A stretch of 64,000 bases of DNA from Sipunculus nudus (GCA_026874595.1 CM049311.1:71840453-71904452), one strand, 5' to 3'; counted from the first letter of the stretch, positions 12,907 through 25,779 are shown. Notes: generated by a model from the letters alone, not told the origin. A program made the numbers and translations.

Positions 12907-14420
12907 GTCAGGGCACAAATCATAACTGCTGGACCTGGAATCTTCTCACTTGGCAACCTGGAAGGTCCATAAAAACTCTCCTAGAAAACCTGAAATTAGG
13001 TCTCTGTTACCTATATTCCCCAAGCTGTGGATCTCGTAAGTACCCCCCCAGAAAAATAAAAAAATTGACACAAAACTCAAGTATCTGAATAACTACTTCA
13101 TTGATCACCATGATTCTTTGCATGAATATTGATCATGGAGTGTTTCATCAGTTCCTGCAAACTGGTGGTGTGACCTGTATTTTTTCTTATTTTTATGAAT
13201 TTTTTTCTCTGTTTTTGAGATTTTCAAAAAAGTTTTCCGTTGTTAACAAGGCACAAATTGTGAACACTGGAGTTGGAATCTTCATACTTGACATCAAGGG
13301 AGGTCCATGAAAAGTCTCTGTGGAAATGTGAAATTAGGTCTCTGTTTCCCATATTCTCAGAGCTATGGGGCTTATAAGTACCCCCCCAGAATAATTAAAA
13401 AATTGATACAAATGCTCCAGTATCTGAATAACTACTGCATTGATCACCATGATTTTTTGCATGCATCCTAATCATGGACTGTCACTTCAGTTCCTGCAGA
13501 GTGGTCGCGTCGCCTGTATTTTTAAAAAAATTTCACGCATTTTTTACTCTATTTTTGAGACCTCAAATAAAGCCTCCTTTGTTAACAAGGATCAAATAGT
13601 AACTGCTGGACCTAGAATCTTCATACTTCTCATCTAGTGAGGACATTAAAAAATATCCATGGAAACCTGAAATTAGGTCTCTGTTACCTATATTCTCCAA
13701 GCTATGGGGCTTGAAAGCGCCAGCTGCATTTTTTCAAATTTTCACGCATTTTTTTTTTTCTATTTTTGGGACCATTCAAATAAATCATCATCTGTTAACA
13801 GGGCACAAATCATCACTCTTTACCTAGAATCGTCTAACTTATCATCTAAAAAAGTCCATGAAAAGTCTTCATGGATACCTGAAATTAGGTCTCTGTTACC
13901 CATAGCCTCCAAGCTATAGGACTCTGAAGTATCCCTCAGAATAATGGAAAAATTGATACAAAAGCTGAAGTATCTAAACAACTAATGCAGAGATCACCAT
14001 GATTCTTTGCATGGATATTGACCATTAAGTGTTTTTATTAGTTTCTGCAGACTGGTGGAGCCACATGTATTTTGCAGATACTATGTTTTTGAACGGGAAT
14101 AATTTAAAATGTGATACAAAAGCTTCTGTATTTGAATAACTAATGCATTGATTGCTATGATTCTTTGCAGGCCTTTTGATCATGGAGTGCTTCATCAGTT
14201 CCTGTAGACTGGTGGCGCCACCTGTACTTTTTTCAATTTTTCACGAATTTTTCTGTATTTTTGAGACCTTCAAATGAAGCAGTCATCTGTTAACAAGCCA
14301 CAAATCGTTACTGTTTGACCTAGAATCTTCTAACTTGACAACCAGGGAGGTCCATGAAAATACTTCACTGAAACCTGAAATTAGGTCTCTGTTACCCACA
14401 TCCTCTGAGCAATGGGGCTC
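12907..14420 (+). repeat. Family B tandem monomers (about 340 bp) in B1
   Basis: Monomer starts, marked by GGGCACAAATC-like text, fall near 12907, 13249, 13588, 13799 and 14293; the shorter and longer intervals reflect an internal deletion and an extension. Each unit carries TGGACCTAGAATCTTC, CTGAAATTAGGTCTCTGTTA, GATCACCATGATT and the motif GGTGG(N)GCCACC, which is perfect at 14211. A poly-C run at 14550-14566 follows the array. Short open frames here (such as 12792-13310) come from the monomers. Confidence 0.8.
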
Positions 14421-14599
14421 ATAAGCACCCCCAGAATAAATAAAAATGTGATACAAAAGCTTCTATATATGAATAACTAATGCATTGATTGCTATGATTC
14501 TTTTTGATCATGAAGTGCTTCATCAGTTCCTGTAGGCTGGTGGCTACCACCCCCCCCCCCCCCCCCATGAGGCCATGTGGCATTTTGTTTTCAGTGCCA

Positions 14600-15456
14600 T
14601 CATCTGTCATTGTCGTCCTCATCTGTAGGATATCTTGTTAAGGAGATAACTTTTGAAGGGCTGCATATTTTCTGCCAAAATTTGAAACAGTTGTTCATAC
14701 CAAAATCTCAGAGGAGTTTTAAAAGCAAGGACTTTGGTCTTCATCTCTGAGGTTAAATCTGCCAGAATGTAAAATTTTTTTAACCTCATAACTTTTGAAG
14801 TATTAAGCATTTTGTCCTCAAATTTGGTACAGCAATTGTTCCAACTAAAATCAAGGAAAAGTTAAAAAAGTGACCTTGACCTTCATCTTCAAGGTCAAAT
14901 CTGCAGAAATATGACATTTTTGTGAAGCCCATAACTTTTGAAATATTCTACATTTTGTCCTCAAGTTTGGTATACCAATTGTTCCTGCCATGTTCTCGGA
15001 TAAGTTTAAAACCTGGTGACCTTGACCTTTCTCTTCAAGGTGAAATTGCCGAAATGTAACATTTCATGAATCTCATAACTTTTGTAGTATTTCCAGTTTT
15101 GTCCTCAAATTTGGTACACCAATTGTTACTACCAAGCTCTCAGACTAATTGAAAACTGGTGACCTTGACCAGGATCTTCAAGGTCAAATAAGTGGATTTA
15201 TAGTTATTGTTTTGTGGACTAGATAACTTTTGAAGGGCTACATATTTTCCTAAAAAAATTTGCAGTACTCATTGTTCCTACCAAAATTTTGGACATGGTA
15301 GAAATCCTGTGACCTTGACCTTGATTTTCAAGGTCAAATTTATGCAATTCTAGGCTAATGGTGACCCCAATAACTTTGAAAGTTGTGAAGATTTTGGGAT
15401 GACCTATAGGGGGAAACATATATCTGTTTAACACTGCACAAACAGAGGCATTCTAG
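14600..15456 (+). mobile_element. Family C element, about 144-bp monomers, nested in B1
   Basis: About five degenerate monomers are marked by ATAACTTTTGAAG near 14646, 14788, 14932, 15073 and 15221. From the second unit on, each carries TGACCTTGACC followed about 10-15 bp later by TTCAAGGTCA, an inverted pair of nuclear-receptor half-sites. The 3' end is GAGGCATTCTAG (CTAG at 15453-15456) followed by TTTT. Family B text resumes directly after. I could not fix the 5' end; 14600 is approximate. Confidence 0.65.
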
Positions 15457-15803
15457 TTTTAATTTTTATGTTTATTTTTTAGAACTTCAAATTAAGCAGT
15501 TGTCCATGAATAGGACACAGATCATGAATGTTGGACCTAGAATCTTCTTACCTGACATCATTAGAGTTCCATGAAAAATATCCTTGGAAAATTGAAATTA
15601 GGTCATGGTTAACTATTTTTGCAAATTAGGGGAGAAAACATAATCTTTAAGCACCAAGTGAGGCAGGTGGGGCACAAATTGTATCCATTTGGCCTGAAAT
15701 CCTCATACATGTCTTTCAGGGAGGTACCTAAAAATCTCCTTGGAAACCTAAAATGTCACTCTGACCCATTTTCTACAAGCTGTGTGAAAGAACTTGATTT
15801 TAT

Positions 15804-17651
15804 TATGCCCCCGCCACAAAGTGGCTGGGGCATATAGTTTTACCCATGTCCGCCATTCCGTCATTCCGTCATTCCGAAATCAAACAGTTGTACGGACTTT
15901 TTTTCGCAATGCCTGCAGATATTGGCCTGATTTTTGGTTTGTGGGCAGATAATGACCAGTTACAGATCGAGTTCGTGTTTCGTCCCGGTTGACCTACTTT
16001 TGACCGTTTAACGGCCCCTAAACTTTGAAAATTTACATGAAAAATAGAAATTTTCATGACAAATACACATGTACGGACTTTTTTTGTCGCAATGCCTGCA
16101 GATATTGGCCTAATTTTTAGTGTGTGGGCAGATAATGACCAGTTACAGATCGAGTTCGCGTTTCGTCCCGGTTGACCTACTTTTGACCGTTTTACGGCTC
16201 CTAATCTTAGAAAATTTCATGAAAAATAGAAATTTTCATGACAAATACACATGTACAGACTTTTTTTCGCAATGCCTGCAGATATTGGCCTGATTTTTGG
16301 TGTGTGGGCAGATAATGACCAATTACAGATCGAGTTCGCGTTTCGTCACGGTTGACCTACTTTTGACCATTTAACCGCTCCTAAACTTAGAAAATTTCAT
16401 GAAAAATAGAAATTTTCATGAAAAATACACATGTACGGACTTTATTTTGCAATGCCTGCAGATATTGGCCTGATTTTTTGTGTGTGGGCAGATAATGACC
16501 AGTTACAGATCAAGTTCGCTTTTCGTCCTGGTTGACCTACTTTTGACCGTTTTACGGCTCCTAAACTTAGAAATATTCATGAAAAATAGAAATTTTCATG
16601 ACAAATACACATGTACAGCCATTTTTAGCCCTCAGCTCATAGGCTGATGGCTATTTTCGTCACCCAAGCTGTCCGTCCGTCCGTTACGCGTCTGTTAACT
16701 TTTACATTGTGAGCGGGATATCTCTAAAAGGATTCACTGTTGGAATTTTATTTCATCAGTGAAGATGTATATCGATAAAATCTCGGTCTAGTTCGAAGAT
16801 GGGTGACCTTGACCCATTTTTCTACATTTTATAGCTGATTATGGAAAAAAACTCAGAAGTTTATATCTCAGGAACCATTGTGTGGATTTTCACAAAACTT
16901 ACTATGATCATTGGGACTGATGGTTTGTATGTGCTTCACAATTTTGGTGGCGCCACCTGCAATTTCTGATTTTTTAATGAAATTTTATCGGATTTTTTCA
17001 ATTTTGGCCTTTTGTGCAGGATATCTCCAAAGGTATTCAACACAGGAACTTCATTTCTTCAGTGCTATTGCATTATATTTACAAAATCTTGGTCAAGTTC
17101 AAAGATGGGTGATCTTGACCTACTTTTCAAGGTCACAGAGCTTAGTATAGAAAAAAACTTAGGAGCTTATTTCTCAGGAAGCATTTGGTGGATTGTTATG
17201 AAACATGGTATACGCCTCTCCAATTTAAATTTATAAATGATTATCAACTTTTGCTAATATTCTAGTTTCGCAATACAATGCTTACAGATACTGGCCTAAT
17301 GTTAGGTCTGTGGGTGCATAATGACCACTTACAGATCGAGTTCGCGTTTCGTCCCAGTTAACCTATTTTTCACCATATGACAGATCCTGAACATAGAAAA
17401 TTTCATGAAAGACAGAAATTTTCATGAAAAATGCACATATATGGACTTTTTTTCACAATGCCTGCAGATACTGGCCTGATTTTTGGTGTGTTGCTTGATA
17501 ATGACCCTTTACAGATCGAGTTTGCATTTTGCCCTTGTTGACCTACTTTTGACCATACAACACTTCCTGAACTTAAAAAATTTTACAAAATTTAACAAAT
17601 GTTTCTAATTTGCCCCAGGCGGGGGCATTCGTGTCGTTCCGACACATCTAG
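15804..17651 (+). mobile_element. Helitron-like family D element D1, host of E
   Basis: The hairpin at 15804-15834 has outer arms TATGCCCC and GGGGCATA, an opposed C and T, inner arms GCCAC and GTGGC, and loop AAA. An (ATTCCGTC)n microsatellite follows, then monomers of about 183 bp starting near 15888, 16070, 16252 and 16434 (marker CAGATATTGGCCTGATTTTT). E interrupts at 16626-17265, after which more D monomers follow. The end has subterminal repeat GGCGGGGGCAT at 17619, hairpin GTGTCG-TTC-CGACAC, then ATCTAG at 17651. It is non-coding. Confidence 0.88.
16626..17265 (+). mobile_element. Helitron-like family E element, nested in D1
   Basis: The hairpin at 16626-16653 has outer arms TAGCC and GGCTA, an opposed C and T, inner arms TCAGC and GCTGA, and a 6-nt loop. 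A GTCC tract at about 16671-16684 and two degenerate monomers follow (marker GGATATCTC at about 16717 and 17020). Each monomer has TGGGTGA(C/T)CTTGACC; the first also has GGTGGCGCCACC at 16946. It ends at TATTCTAG (CTAG 17262-17265) plus TT, with a worn subterminal repeat. D text resumes at TCGCAATA. Confidence 0.8.
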
Positions 17652-17858
17652 TTATTAAATTAGTCAAGAGGGCATAAATGGTAGCAGCTGCATGTAGGTA
17701 AAGGTCACTGTAACCTATATGTAAGGGCTATTGGCAAAATTCATGATTTTGACTCTGAGAGTCTTTTTGCCCCTTTGATCAAGGCTCCTTGAATTCAGCT
17801 GAGCGTCATGGCCCATGGACCACTTGTAACTGTTACCACTTATAAACACTGTTATTTT

Positions 17859-17894
17859 GGCTGAGGGCTTTTGTCAGCTTTGCTGATATTCTAG
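17859..17894 (+). mobile_element. Solo family E 3' terminus
   Basis: Subterminal repeat GGCTGAGGGCT, hairpin TCAGC-TTT-GCTGA, then TATTCTAG followed by TTTT. It is a clean E end without a body; the upstream sequence back to B1 is not recognisably E. It is the best-preserved E 3' end in the window. Confidence 0.65.
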
Positions 17895-18926
17895 TTTTGT
17901 TTTAGCTTTAGATATTGGCTGAGAATCAAGACGCATGGTTCACTTTGTGTAATAAATCTGAGGATTCATTTAAGATGAGCAGAAACAAGGGTATTCCATA
18001 GTTGCCCTTTATTTCTTAAACAAACAGTTATCAGGTGTCCAGTGGTTTAAATTTTGCTACACTGAATTGTGCTGTTAAATTGAATCATTGGAAAAAAACA
18101 GTTTCTGCAGTTGAAATCTAAGACCAGTATATTCACCATATATTGTTGTCATCACCAGGGTGGGATTGATTACACAGTTCTAAATACTTTTGTCATAATC
18201 AGCTCATAATAACAGTCATTGACCTTCAACCTTTCACTTTCAGTGCCAAAAGATTTCTAAGATATATGAAATGCAAATACCAAAGTAGATTTGTGTTCCT
18301 TCTTGATTACATGATCTGGAGTGGTGAGGGCAGCATATTCAGTATATGTAGGAGCATGATAAAACACTGGTAACAGTATTGATGACCAAGCAGGTACTCT
18401 CATAGCCCCAATATAATATTATAGCCAAGAAAAGTTCTGTCACTGAATGGGAACTATATGAATCACAGCATGTACGACTATTTGTTTAAGCAATTTATCA
18501 GGAATGTTCACTGCCTTTTTATCCCTCTCTTCTGTGACTCCTGCCATATTTTAGTCGCCGTCTTGTCTGGAAATCCAGATAAGGGAGACGGGCAGGTAAA
18601 CCTGGCATCCATCCAAAAATTCTTTTTAGTTTAGCTGCCTTCGATCCATCAGAAAGTAGAATATTCAATTGTGTCCCTGTCAGAGAGCATAAGCAGCATT
18701 AAGCCTTTCATGCAGTGGAGCATTTTGTGCCTAACCAGCCCATGTGATTTGCTGTCTTTCATGGATACTGGTGTTCATATTTCAAATTTGTTATCAATAA
18801 ATCTCTTTAATTTGATGAAACTGAAAGAGGAGTCTTGAAAACAGGAATGGTGGTCCCACATTGCATTGTTTGTATGTCCATAGACCTAGATATGCAGTGA
18901 CTCGATTGTCAGTCCAGTTGATTATT
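17895..18926. other. Intergenic sequence, no feature recognised
   Basis: About 1 kb without termini, monomers or convincing exons. It may be single-copy host sequence. Confidence 0.45.
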
Positions 18927-20219
18927 TGGGCCCCGCTTGACAAGCAGTGCCCTATAGTGATCACCGTGGCAGTCTGTCCATCCTTCCTTCCGTTCTTCCA
19001 TCAGTGACACTTTGTTAAAATTGCACGCTATGACTCAACAACAACATACTGCAGCTTTCCCAAATTCACAGGGATGATTGGTACCTATGAGGGCTCCAGA
19101 CCTATTGAATTACAGACCTGTTAGAATTCAAATATGGCCGCCACAGCCCAATCGCTGATTTTCTTTTGCATGCAATAACTCAACAACAACATACTGCAGC
19201 TTTCCCAAATTCACAGGGATGATTGGTACCTATGAGGGCACCAGACCTATTAAATTACAGACTTGTCGGAATTCAAGTATGGCCGCCACAGCCCAATTGA
19301 TGATTTTCTTTCGCACACGATAACTCAACAACAACATACTGCAGCTTTCCAAAATTCAGAGGGATGGTTGGTACCTATGAGGGCTCCAGACCTATTGAAT
19401 TAAGGACCTGTTGGAATTCAAATATGGCTGCCACAGCACAAGCGTGATTTTCTTTTGTATGCAATATAACTCAACAACAACATACTGCAGCTTTCCAAAA
19501 TTCACAGGGATGGTTGGTACCTATGAGGGCTCCAGACCTATTGAATAACAGATCTGCCTGAATTCCAATATGGCCTCCACAGCCTGATCGCTGATTTTCT
19601 TTGGAGCGCGATAACTTGACAACAACCTACTGCAGCTTTCCCGAATTTTAGAGGATGATTTGTACCTATGAGGGCTCCAAACCTATTAAATTACAGACCT
19701 GTCAGAATTCCAATATAGATGCTGCAGCCCAATTGCTGATTTTCTTTTGTGTGCGATAACAACAACCTCCTGCAGCTTTCCAAAATTCACATGGATGATT
19801 GGTACCTTTATGGGCTCCAGACCTTTTGAATTACAGACCTGTTGGATTTCAGTATGGCTGCCACTGCCCAATTGCTGATTTTCTTTTGTGCGTGATAACT
19901 GAACAACAACATACTTCAGCTTTTCCAAATTTACAGGGATCATTGGTCCCAATGAGGGCTTCAGACCTATTGAATTACAGACTTGCTCAAAATCGAATAT
20001 GGCTAACAGACTACATACAGTGATTTTCTATTGCACACATTATTTCAGACATATCTTCTTTAATCCAGTATGATTTTTTCCCTCATGCATATTGATAAAA
20101 ACCTGTTTCTGTTTGTGATATTTTTCCAAATTTAACTTAATTTTTCACCCATATATAAACTAGTCCAGCACTAGCAGAAACGCTGGGCCCTCTGAGGACC
20201 ATTGTCCGACCACATCTAG
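18927..20219 (+). mobile_element. Helitron-like family F element
   Basis: A worn 5' hairpin at 18927-18953 (outer GGGC and GCCC, inner GCTT and AAGC, loop GAC) is followed by a CCTTCCTTCCGTTC-type tract. About seven monomers of about 144 bp start near 19021, 19167, 19311, 19454, 19601, 19746 and 19888 (marker CAACAACAACATACTGCAGC and GGTACCTATGAGGGC). The end has GGGCCC at about 20184, hairpin GGAC-CATT-GTCC, then ACATCTAG at 20219 and a T run. Small frames at 19686-20023 are monomer artefacts. Confidence 0.82.
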
Positions 20220-20610
20220 TTTTTTTTTTAATTCTTTGTAATGTATTTTTAATCGAGTTTCTTATCTCGTTACTAAAAGGATGGTTATGCAATATTCCCC
20301 CTCATATTATGAATTATTCATCTGATTCATCTTCATCACCTAATTTATTTTTAAGCACTTCAAATGATGATCATGCAGTTGTGTCTTTTCTTTTGGAAAG
20401 CAGCATTACAGATGTATTAAATTTCCACAATCAGAATATGGTTTTAAATTTTCTTTTCTTCAAATTTTAAACTTGCTTGATATAAATCTAAAACTAAAAT
20501 AGTAATTGTATCTAAGGAATCATGTGATGCAGAAGGATTGTAAGTCTATTAAAATTGTTTTAAAAATATATACAAAGTAAATATTAAAATACATGCTTTG
20601 AAAGATTTTT
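20220..20610. other. AT-rich spacer, no feature recognised
   Basis: AT-rich sequence between F and A5 with a leading poly-T. No repeats or frames that I can support. Confidence 0.5.
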
Positions 20611-22171
20611 AGCTCAGCTGACTATAAGTCATCTGAGCTATAGTCGTGGTCCATTGTCCGTCGTCCGTCCGTCTGTCCGTCCGTCCGTCCGTCCGTAGAT
20701 GTGGCACGTTTTGAAACCGTAAGACCTAGGAATCCAAAATTCAGCATAATGTTAGATGTCCCCAAGATCTCCTACCAAGCCGAAAACTGGGTCTTTGCGA
20801 CTTCATTCCTTTGAGAAATTAAGGAAAAACCTCAATTTTTTATTAAAATCCTATTTTCACACTTCAGGACTGCCTAATATCAAAACCACTCATCTGTTTT
20901 TCCTCATATTTACCATAAATAATCCTCTATATGGTTCCTATGTACATGCCAGAAATTGGGTCTGTATTATATAATTTAAAAAAGTTATGGGCCCAAACAT
21001 AATGCATTTTGTAAATAATCAGGAAAAAAATTTGATCACTTAACACAAAACTTGTTAAAGCTAAGCACTTTTTTTCCAGTAATATAACTTTTATTAATCA
21101 AAATTAAATGTATACCCAAAATTTGATCAAAATCTTTTAAATTTTTTGAAATATTAGCAAAAATAAAAAATTGGTACCTTAAACTTTGCCCAACTTTGAC
21201 CATGGCACGTTTTTTTTCTGTAACTGCTGTGGATTTAATTTTCAAAGCATGTTTTTGTTAGCATTTCAACTGTTAACATTTAAAATTTGAAACCAGTTGA
21301 TCAAAAACTGTAGATTTTATTCAAGTTTTCAAGCACCATGTCACATATTGTTTACATCAACCTAGTGTTATGCAGTTTGCTAGAGCTCAGCTCCCCAGCT
21401 TCAGCTCTAAGTTCCTTAAATTAGGCATACAGTAAGATGTCTCCAAAATCCCCTACCATGCCAAGAATTTGGTCACCAGAACTTAATTCCTTCGAGATAT
21501 TAATGAAAAACTTCATTTTTTTCATTAAAAACCCTTTGTTACACTTCAGGACTGCCTAGTATCAAAACCACTGATCTGACTTTGATCATATATTATATAC
21601 ATATTTTTCTATACATTCGCTATGCACATGCCAGAAATGATGTCAGTATTGCGTAATTGTTTTAAGTTATGTGCCCAAACAAAATTGACTTTGTAAAAAA
21701 TCAGGAAAAATATTTACTCAGGTTTCATGAAAATTATTGAAGCTAGAGAATTTTTTTTTAAGTATATAACTTTGTTTAATTAAGATTCAATAGTATACCC
21801 AAAATTAGATCTGTATTTTGTAAATTTTATAAGTTATTAGCATAAACATAAAATCAGTACCTGAAATTTTACCCAACTTTGACCATGGCACATTTTTTCC
21901 CTGTGAGTACTGTTGATTTAATTTTCTCAGAATGTAAACACAAGTATTTAATGTGTTTAAATCTGAAATTTGAAACTAAAAGGTTGAAAATTAGGTTAGT
22001 TATTGAATTTTATCTTGAGGGTCTATTGTAGTCACTTGCTTTGTTCCAGATGCAGGTAGGCCACTCCAGGTCACTGGAAGTCAGCTATGCCAGGGTTCCT
22101 GATTTGTTTCAGTCACTGGGGGAGATCCCCTGCTGTGACAGGTGTACAATTGTTCTCATATCACACCCCCT

Positions 22172-23023
22172 CCCCCCCCCCCCCCCCCCATGAATATATA
22201 TATATACATTTGTATGCATGATGTGGTGTTACATGACAAGATTGAGATTTATGATGATGCAATTTAGAATTATGAATCAACGTTTATATTCAGAAATTTA
22301 TGTTATATTGGAAATGTATACAAATTAAACTTAAAATAAAAAAATGAGGATCTAATACAAACATGTGTTCATTATTTTCGAGCCTCAGCAGAATTGGAGA
22401 TCAGGCTTTGTTTGCCCTGAATGTTTATGCAAAAGTGTTGTTAATCCCATCTCCTCCCCACCCCCCCCCCCCCCCCGGCTGTCATTGATCCTTAGCACCT
22501 CATCGTCACCTGTGCACTGGGACATTAGTTAATATTGCAAATGTGTACAATTTTTTCAATTTGAAAGATAATTGGATTAGAAAAAATTAAGATCTAATAT
22601 TGAAACATATTCTTGCCCCAGGAGAATGGAACATAAAGTGATCAGCTCTTGTCTGTCCATCATCTCTCAATTATCATTAAATATATATACTAATTATGAA
22701 ATTTTTCCTTTAAGCACTGTTGAAATAACTTTCATATGCTGTATGTGTATGGATTTAAGCCATTAAAGTCTGAAATTTGAAAGCAACTTATGTATTCAGA
22801 TGTGTAATATTGCAGATGAAAAACTTTAAAATATTAAAATATATTATCAGCTTTGTTTGTCTAACAATCTGTCTGTCCTTTTTTAAATATTATGTAATTG
22901 TGAATGGACTATTTAATCCTGTAAGTATTGTTGAATTAAATGGAAATCCTATATGTATATACACTATGTTAATACAGAGATGTTGTAACTCCCATCATTC
23001 CAGCCCTCCCCCCCCCCCCCCCC
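22172..23023 (+). repeat. Poly-C tracts within A5
   Basis: Pure C runs at 22172-22189, 22461-22476 and 23008-23023, spaced about 290 and 547 bp. The equivalent tracts in A6 are about 62616, 62892-62919 (28 C) and about 63450, so the tracts vary in length between otherwise near-identical copies. The 120- and 105-codon frames crossing the last tract in A5 and A6 read through it and are not genes. Confidence 0.8.
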
Positions 23024-23530
23024 AACCACCACCACCAGGTTCTTGCATCTGGGGACTGGAGACATCAGTTATATTTCAACTGTATACATTTTATAAAATA
23101 AAAATACATATATTTAATAATATATATTATGTAAAATAGATCCAATTGAGCAAATGTGTAAACTACTGAACTGTCAACAAACTATCAAAAAGCCAGCCAA
23201 TGATCATGGTAATAATATACATCTTATGTTCACAAACTGCTCACATGCTTCAATTTTGACATTAGAGAATGCATGGTTTGGTCACAAAATATTATTTGCA
23301 ACAATTTCTCACTCATCAATACAAACCAATCATGTCAACCAGCCATGGCATATATTACCTTTTCATCTTAGACTTGATCTCCATTATTATTTTAGATTTT
23401 TACCTTCAAGGCCAACTTCAGCTGAGCACAGTGACCCATATTTATAGCACCATGTCTTGAATGTTTACATCAAGTCATTGGTTAACAGTGTTCCAGGCTG
23501 TTACATAACACCTTCACTCCTTGCCTACTG

Positions 23531-24725
23531 CTTCTGTGAGTGTCTGGGTCAGGCTGGGTCAGGCAGTAATTACCAGAGAGCCTTTCTCCTCTCTCTTTCC
23601 CTTTCTCTCTTTCTAGCTCTCTTTCTCTCTCTCTCTTTCTCTCTCTCTCACCCCTATGCCTCCCTTCCTCCCTCCACCCCATTATGTTGACAGGTACTAT
23701 AAACCTAATTTATTAGATATATATGTTGATGCAATTAAGAAATGTGAATCAACTGAAATATTCACATATATGTTATACTCTAAATGTATAGTTACATTTT
23801 CAAACCTGGAAAAAAATGATGTTATAAAAAAGGGAATTTATGTAAAAATTGTTCATAATTTCCTGGCTCAGAAGAATGGGAATTAAAATTATTTGCTTTG
23901 TTTCTCTAGCTTTCTTGCCTGTTTTAAATATTTAATAATTATGAATAAACTTTTTTTTCCTGTAAGCTCTGATTAATTAAATTTCATATCCTGTATGTAT
24001 ATGCAAGGGTATTGTAACTCCCACCATCCCCTTCCCCCACCCCACTAAGTCCTTGCTCCTTCGCACTGTCAACAATAGTGTTATTGCTATAGCATAAAAT
24101 TGAATAATTTGAAGAAAATATATACAGAGATTCTGTGAGTGTCTGGGTCAGGCTGGGTCAGGCAGTAATTACCAGAGAGCCTTTCTCCTCTCTCTTTCCC
24201 TTTCTCTCTTTCTAGCTCTCTTTCTCTCTCTCTTTCTCTCTCTCTCACCCCTATGCCTCCCTTCCTCCCTCCACCCCATTATGTTGACAGGTACTATAAA
24301 CCTAATTTATTAGATATATATGTTGATGCAATTAAGAAATGTGAATCAACTGAAATATTCACATATATTTGTTATACTCTAAATTTATAGTTACATTTTC
24401 AAACCTGGAAAAAAATGATGTTATAAAAAAGGGAATTTATGTAAAAATTGTTCATAATTTCCTGGCTCAGAAGAATGGGAATTAAAATTATTTGCTTTGT
24501 TTCTCTAGCTTTCTTGCCTGTTTTAAATATTTAATTATTATGAATAAACTTTTTTTTCCTGTAAGCTCTGATTAATTAAATTTCATATCCTGTACGTATA
24601 TGCAAGGGTATTGTAACTCCCACCATCCCCTTCCCCCATCCCACTAAGTCCTTGCTCCTTCGCACTGTCAACAATAGTGCTATTGCTATAGCATAAAATT
24701 TAATAATTTGAAGAAAATATATACA
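23531..24725 (+). repeat. Tandem duplication of 598 bp in A5
   Basis: The block starting TTCTGTGAGTGTCTGGGTC at 23531 recurs at 24129 and runs to about 24725. It includes the TC-rich tract, GGTACTATAAACC, and the CCCACCATCCCCTTCCC segment. By eye the two copies differ by only a few substitutions and the length of the TC tract. The minus-strand Arg/Glu-rich frame at 23482-23682 is the TC tract read in translation. Confidence 0.85.
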
Positions 24726-25710
24726 GAGAGACAGAGGTGTTGTAACTCCCATCGTAACCCCCCCCCCCCCTTCCATCAAGTCCTTCCGCCTGTGGAGTGG
24801 GGATTTTATAGCAACTGTATACATATCATAAAATAGAAAAAACAGTTTAATTAAAGTTTAAATTAAAAAAATTGGATCTCATTAGACAAATATGAAAAAA
24901 GTTGAACTGTCAACAGCCTGTCAAAAAGGTATCCAATGAAAGCGCAAGGTCAGATCTTAAAATATTATTTGCAACAATTTCTTCAATCATATCAACCAAC
25001 CATAGCCTAGATTACCTCTTTCTCTCAGACTTTATCTACATTTCATAATATTTTAGATTTTAACCTTCCAGGTGTTTAAGTACTGTTGAATGCTCCCTCC
25101 CTCTCTCTCTATCTCCTTTTCTCTCTACATCCAACCCTCCTTGCTGCCCACACTGTTTCCTTCTCCAAACCCCATCCCAATGTCAGCCTCAGTAAACGAG
25201 AACAAGTTGAATCAGATTTTCATATTTTTATATATTGTATAACTGTTTGTTGCCTATGTACGTGCCAGAAATTATGTCAATATTGTGTAATATGTAGATG
25301 TGGTGGGCATCAATATAATTTACCTTGTCAAGACCTAAGAGATATCATGTCATACAGTCACAATTCATAAATCCACTCTTCAGCATACTAGTAGTTAATA
25401 ATAACATTATATATGTCAAATTGAAATCTTGCGGACTTCTATACAATATAGATCCTTCAACAAATAGCCTTATCATCATTCTACCACTGTTTAGTGTACT
25501 GTCATTGCATTCATATTTGCTCAAATATATTGCTATTTTCAACAGCTCCCAAATAAATAAAAAATAAACCACTATATAGCCAAATAGGTCCATGATATTC
25601 ATAAGGTTTGTCGACTAAATATAGTATCACAATGGTGATACATTTATAGTTCAATCATGATCAGCTGAGCGTCGTGACCCATAGGTCCCTTGTTTTATTT
25701 GTGTTATCTG

Positions 25711-25712
<2 letters not shown>

Positions 25713-25774
<62 letters not shown>
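25713..25774. repeat. (TA)n microsatellite
   Basis: About 30 TA units directly downstream of the A5 3' end. Confidence 0.95.

Positions 25775-25779
<5 letters not shown>

Larger units (their letters stand above)
12818..17826 (+). mobile_element. Helitron-like family B element B1, host of C and D1
   Basis: The hairpin at 12818-12846 is the A/B type with loop GAA, followed by a degraded GTCC tract. The interior is unlike A: monomers of about 340 bp. The element is interrupted by C (about 14600-15456) and D1 (15804-17651). B sequence resumes between them (GGACCTAGAATCTTC at about 15530) and after D1. It ends with TCAGCTGAGCGTC, a palindrome worn to GGCCCATGGACC, and ACTTG at 17826. Removing the insertions leaves an element of roughly 2.3 kb. 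Confidence 0.82.
20611..25692 (+). mobile_element. Long family A element A5, complete
   Basis: Hairpin at 20611-20639 (loop ATA), GTCC tract at about 20656-20697, then two A monomers as in A3. The second half differs from A3: a series of degenerate subunits, each with a poly-C or TC-rich tract introduced by TTGTAACTCCCATC-type text, at about 22172, 22461, 23008, 23580, 24179 and 24755. It ends with TCAGCTGAGCGTC, GACCCATAGGTC and CCTTG at 25692. It includes a 598-bp internal duplication. A6 at 61043 is almost identical over its first 3 kb. Confidence 0.85.

Noticed and set aside
15804-15834. D hairpin as a microRNA precursor or terminator
   Set aside because: It is the shared element terminus, recurs at 34529, and is too short for a precursor.
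23482-23682. Arg/Glu-rich protein on the minus strand
   Set aside because: It is a TC-rich microsatellite read in translation, and it is duplicated with the repeat at 24129.
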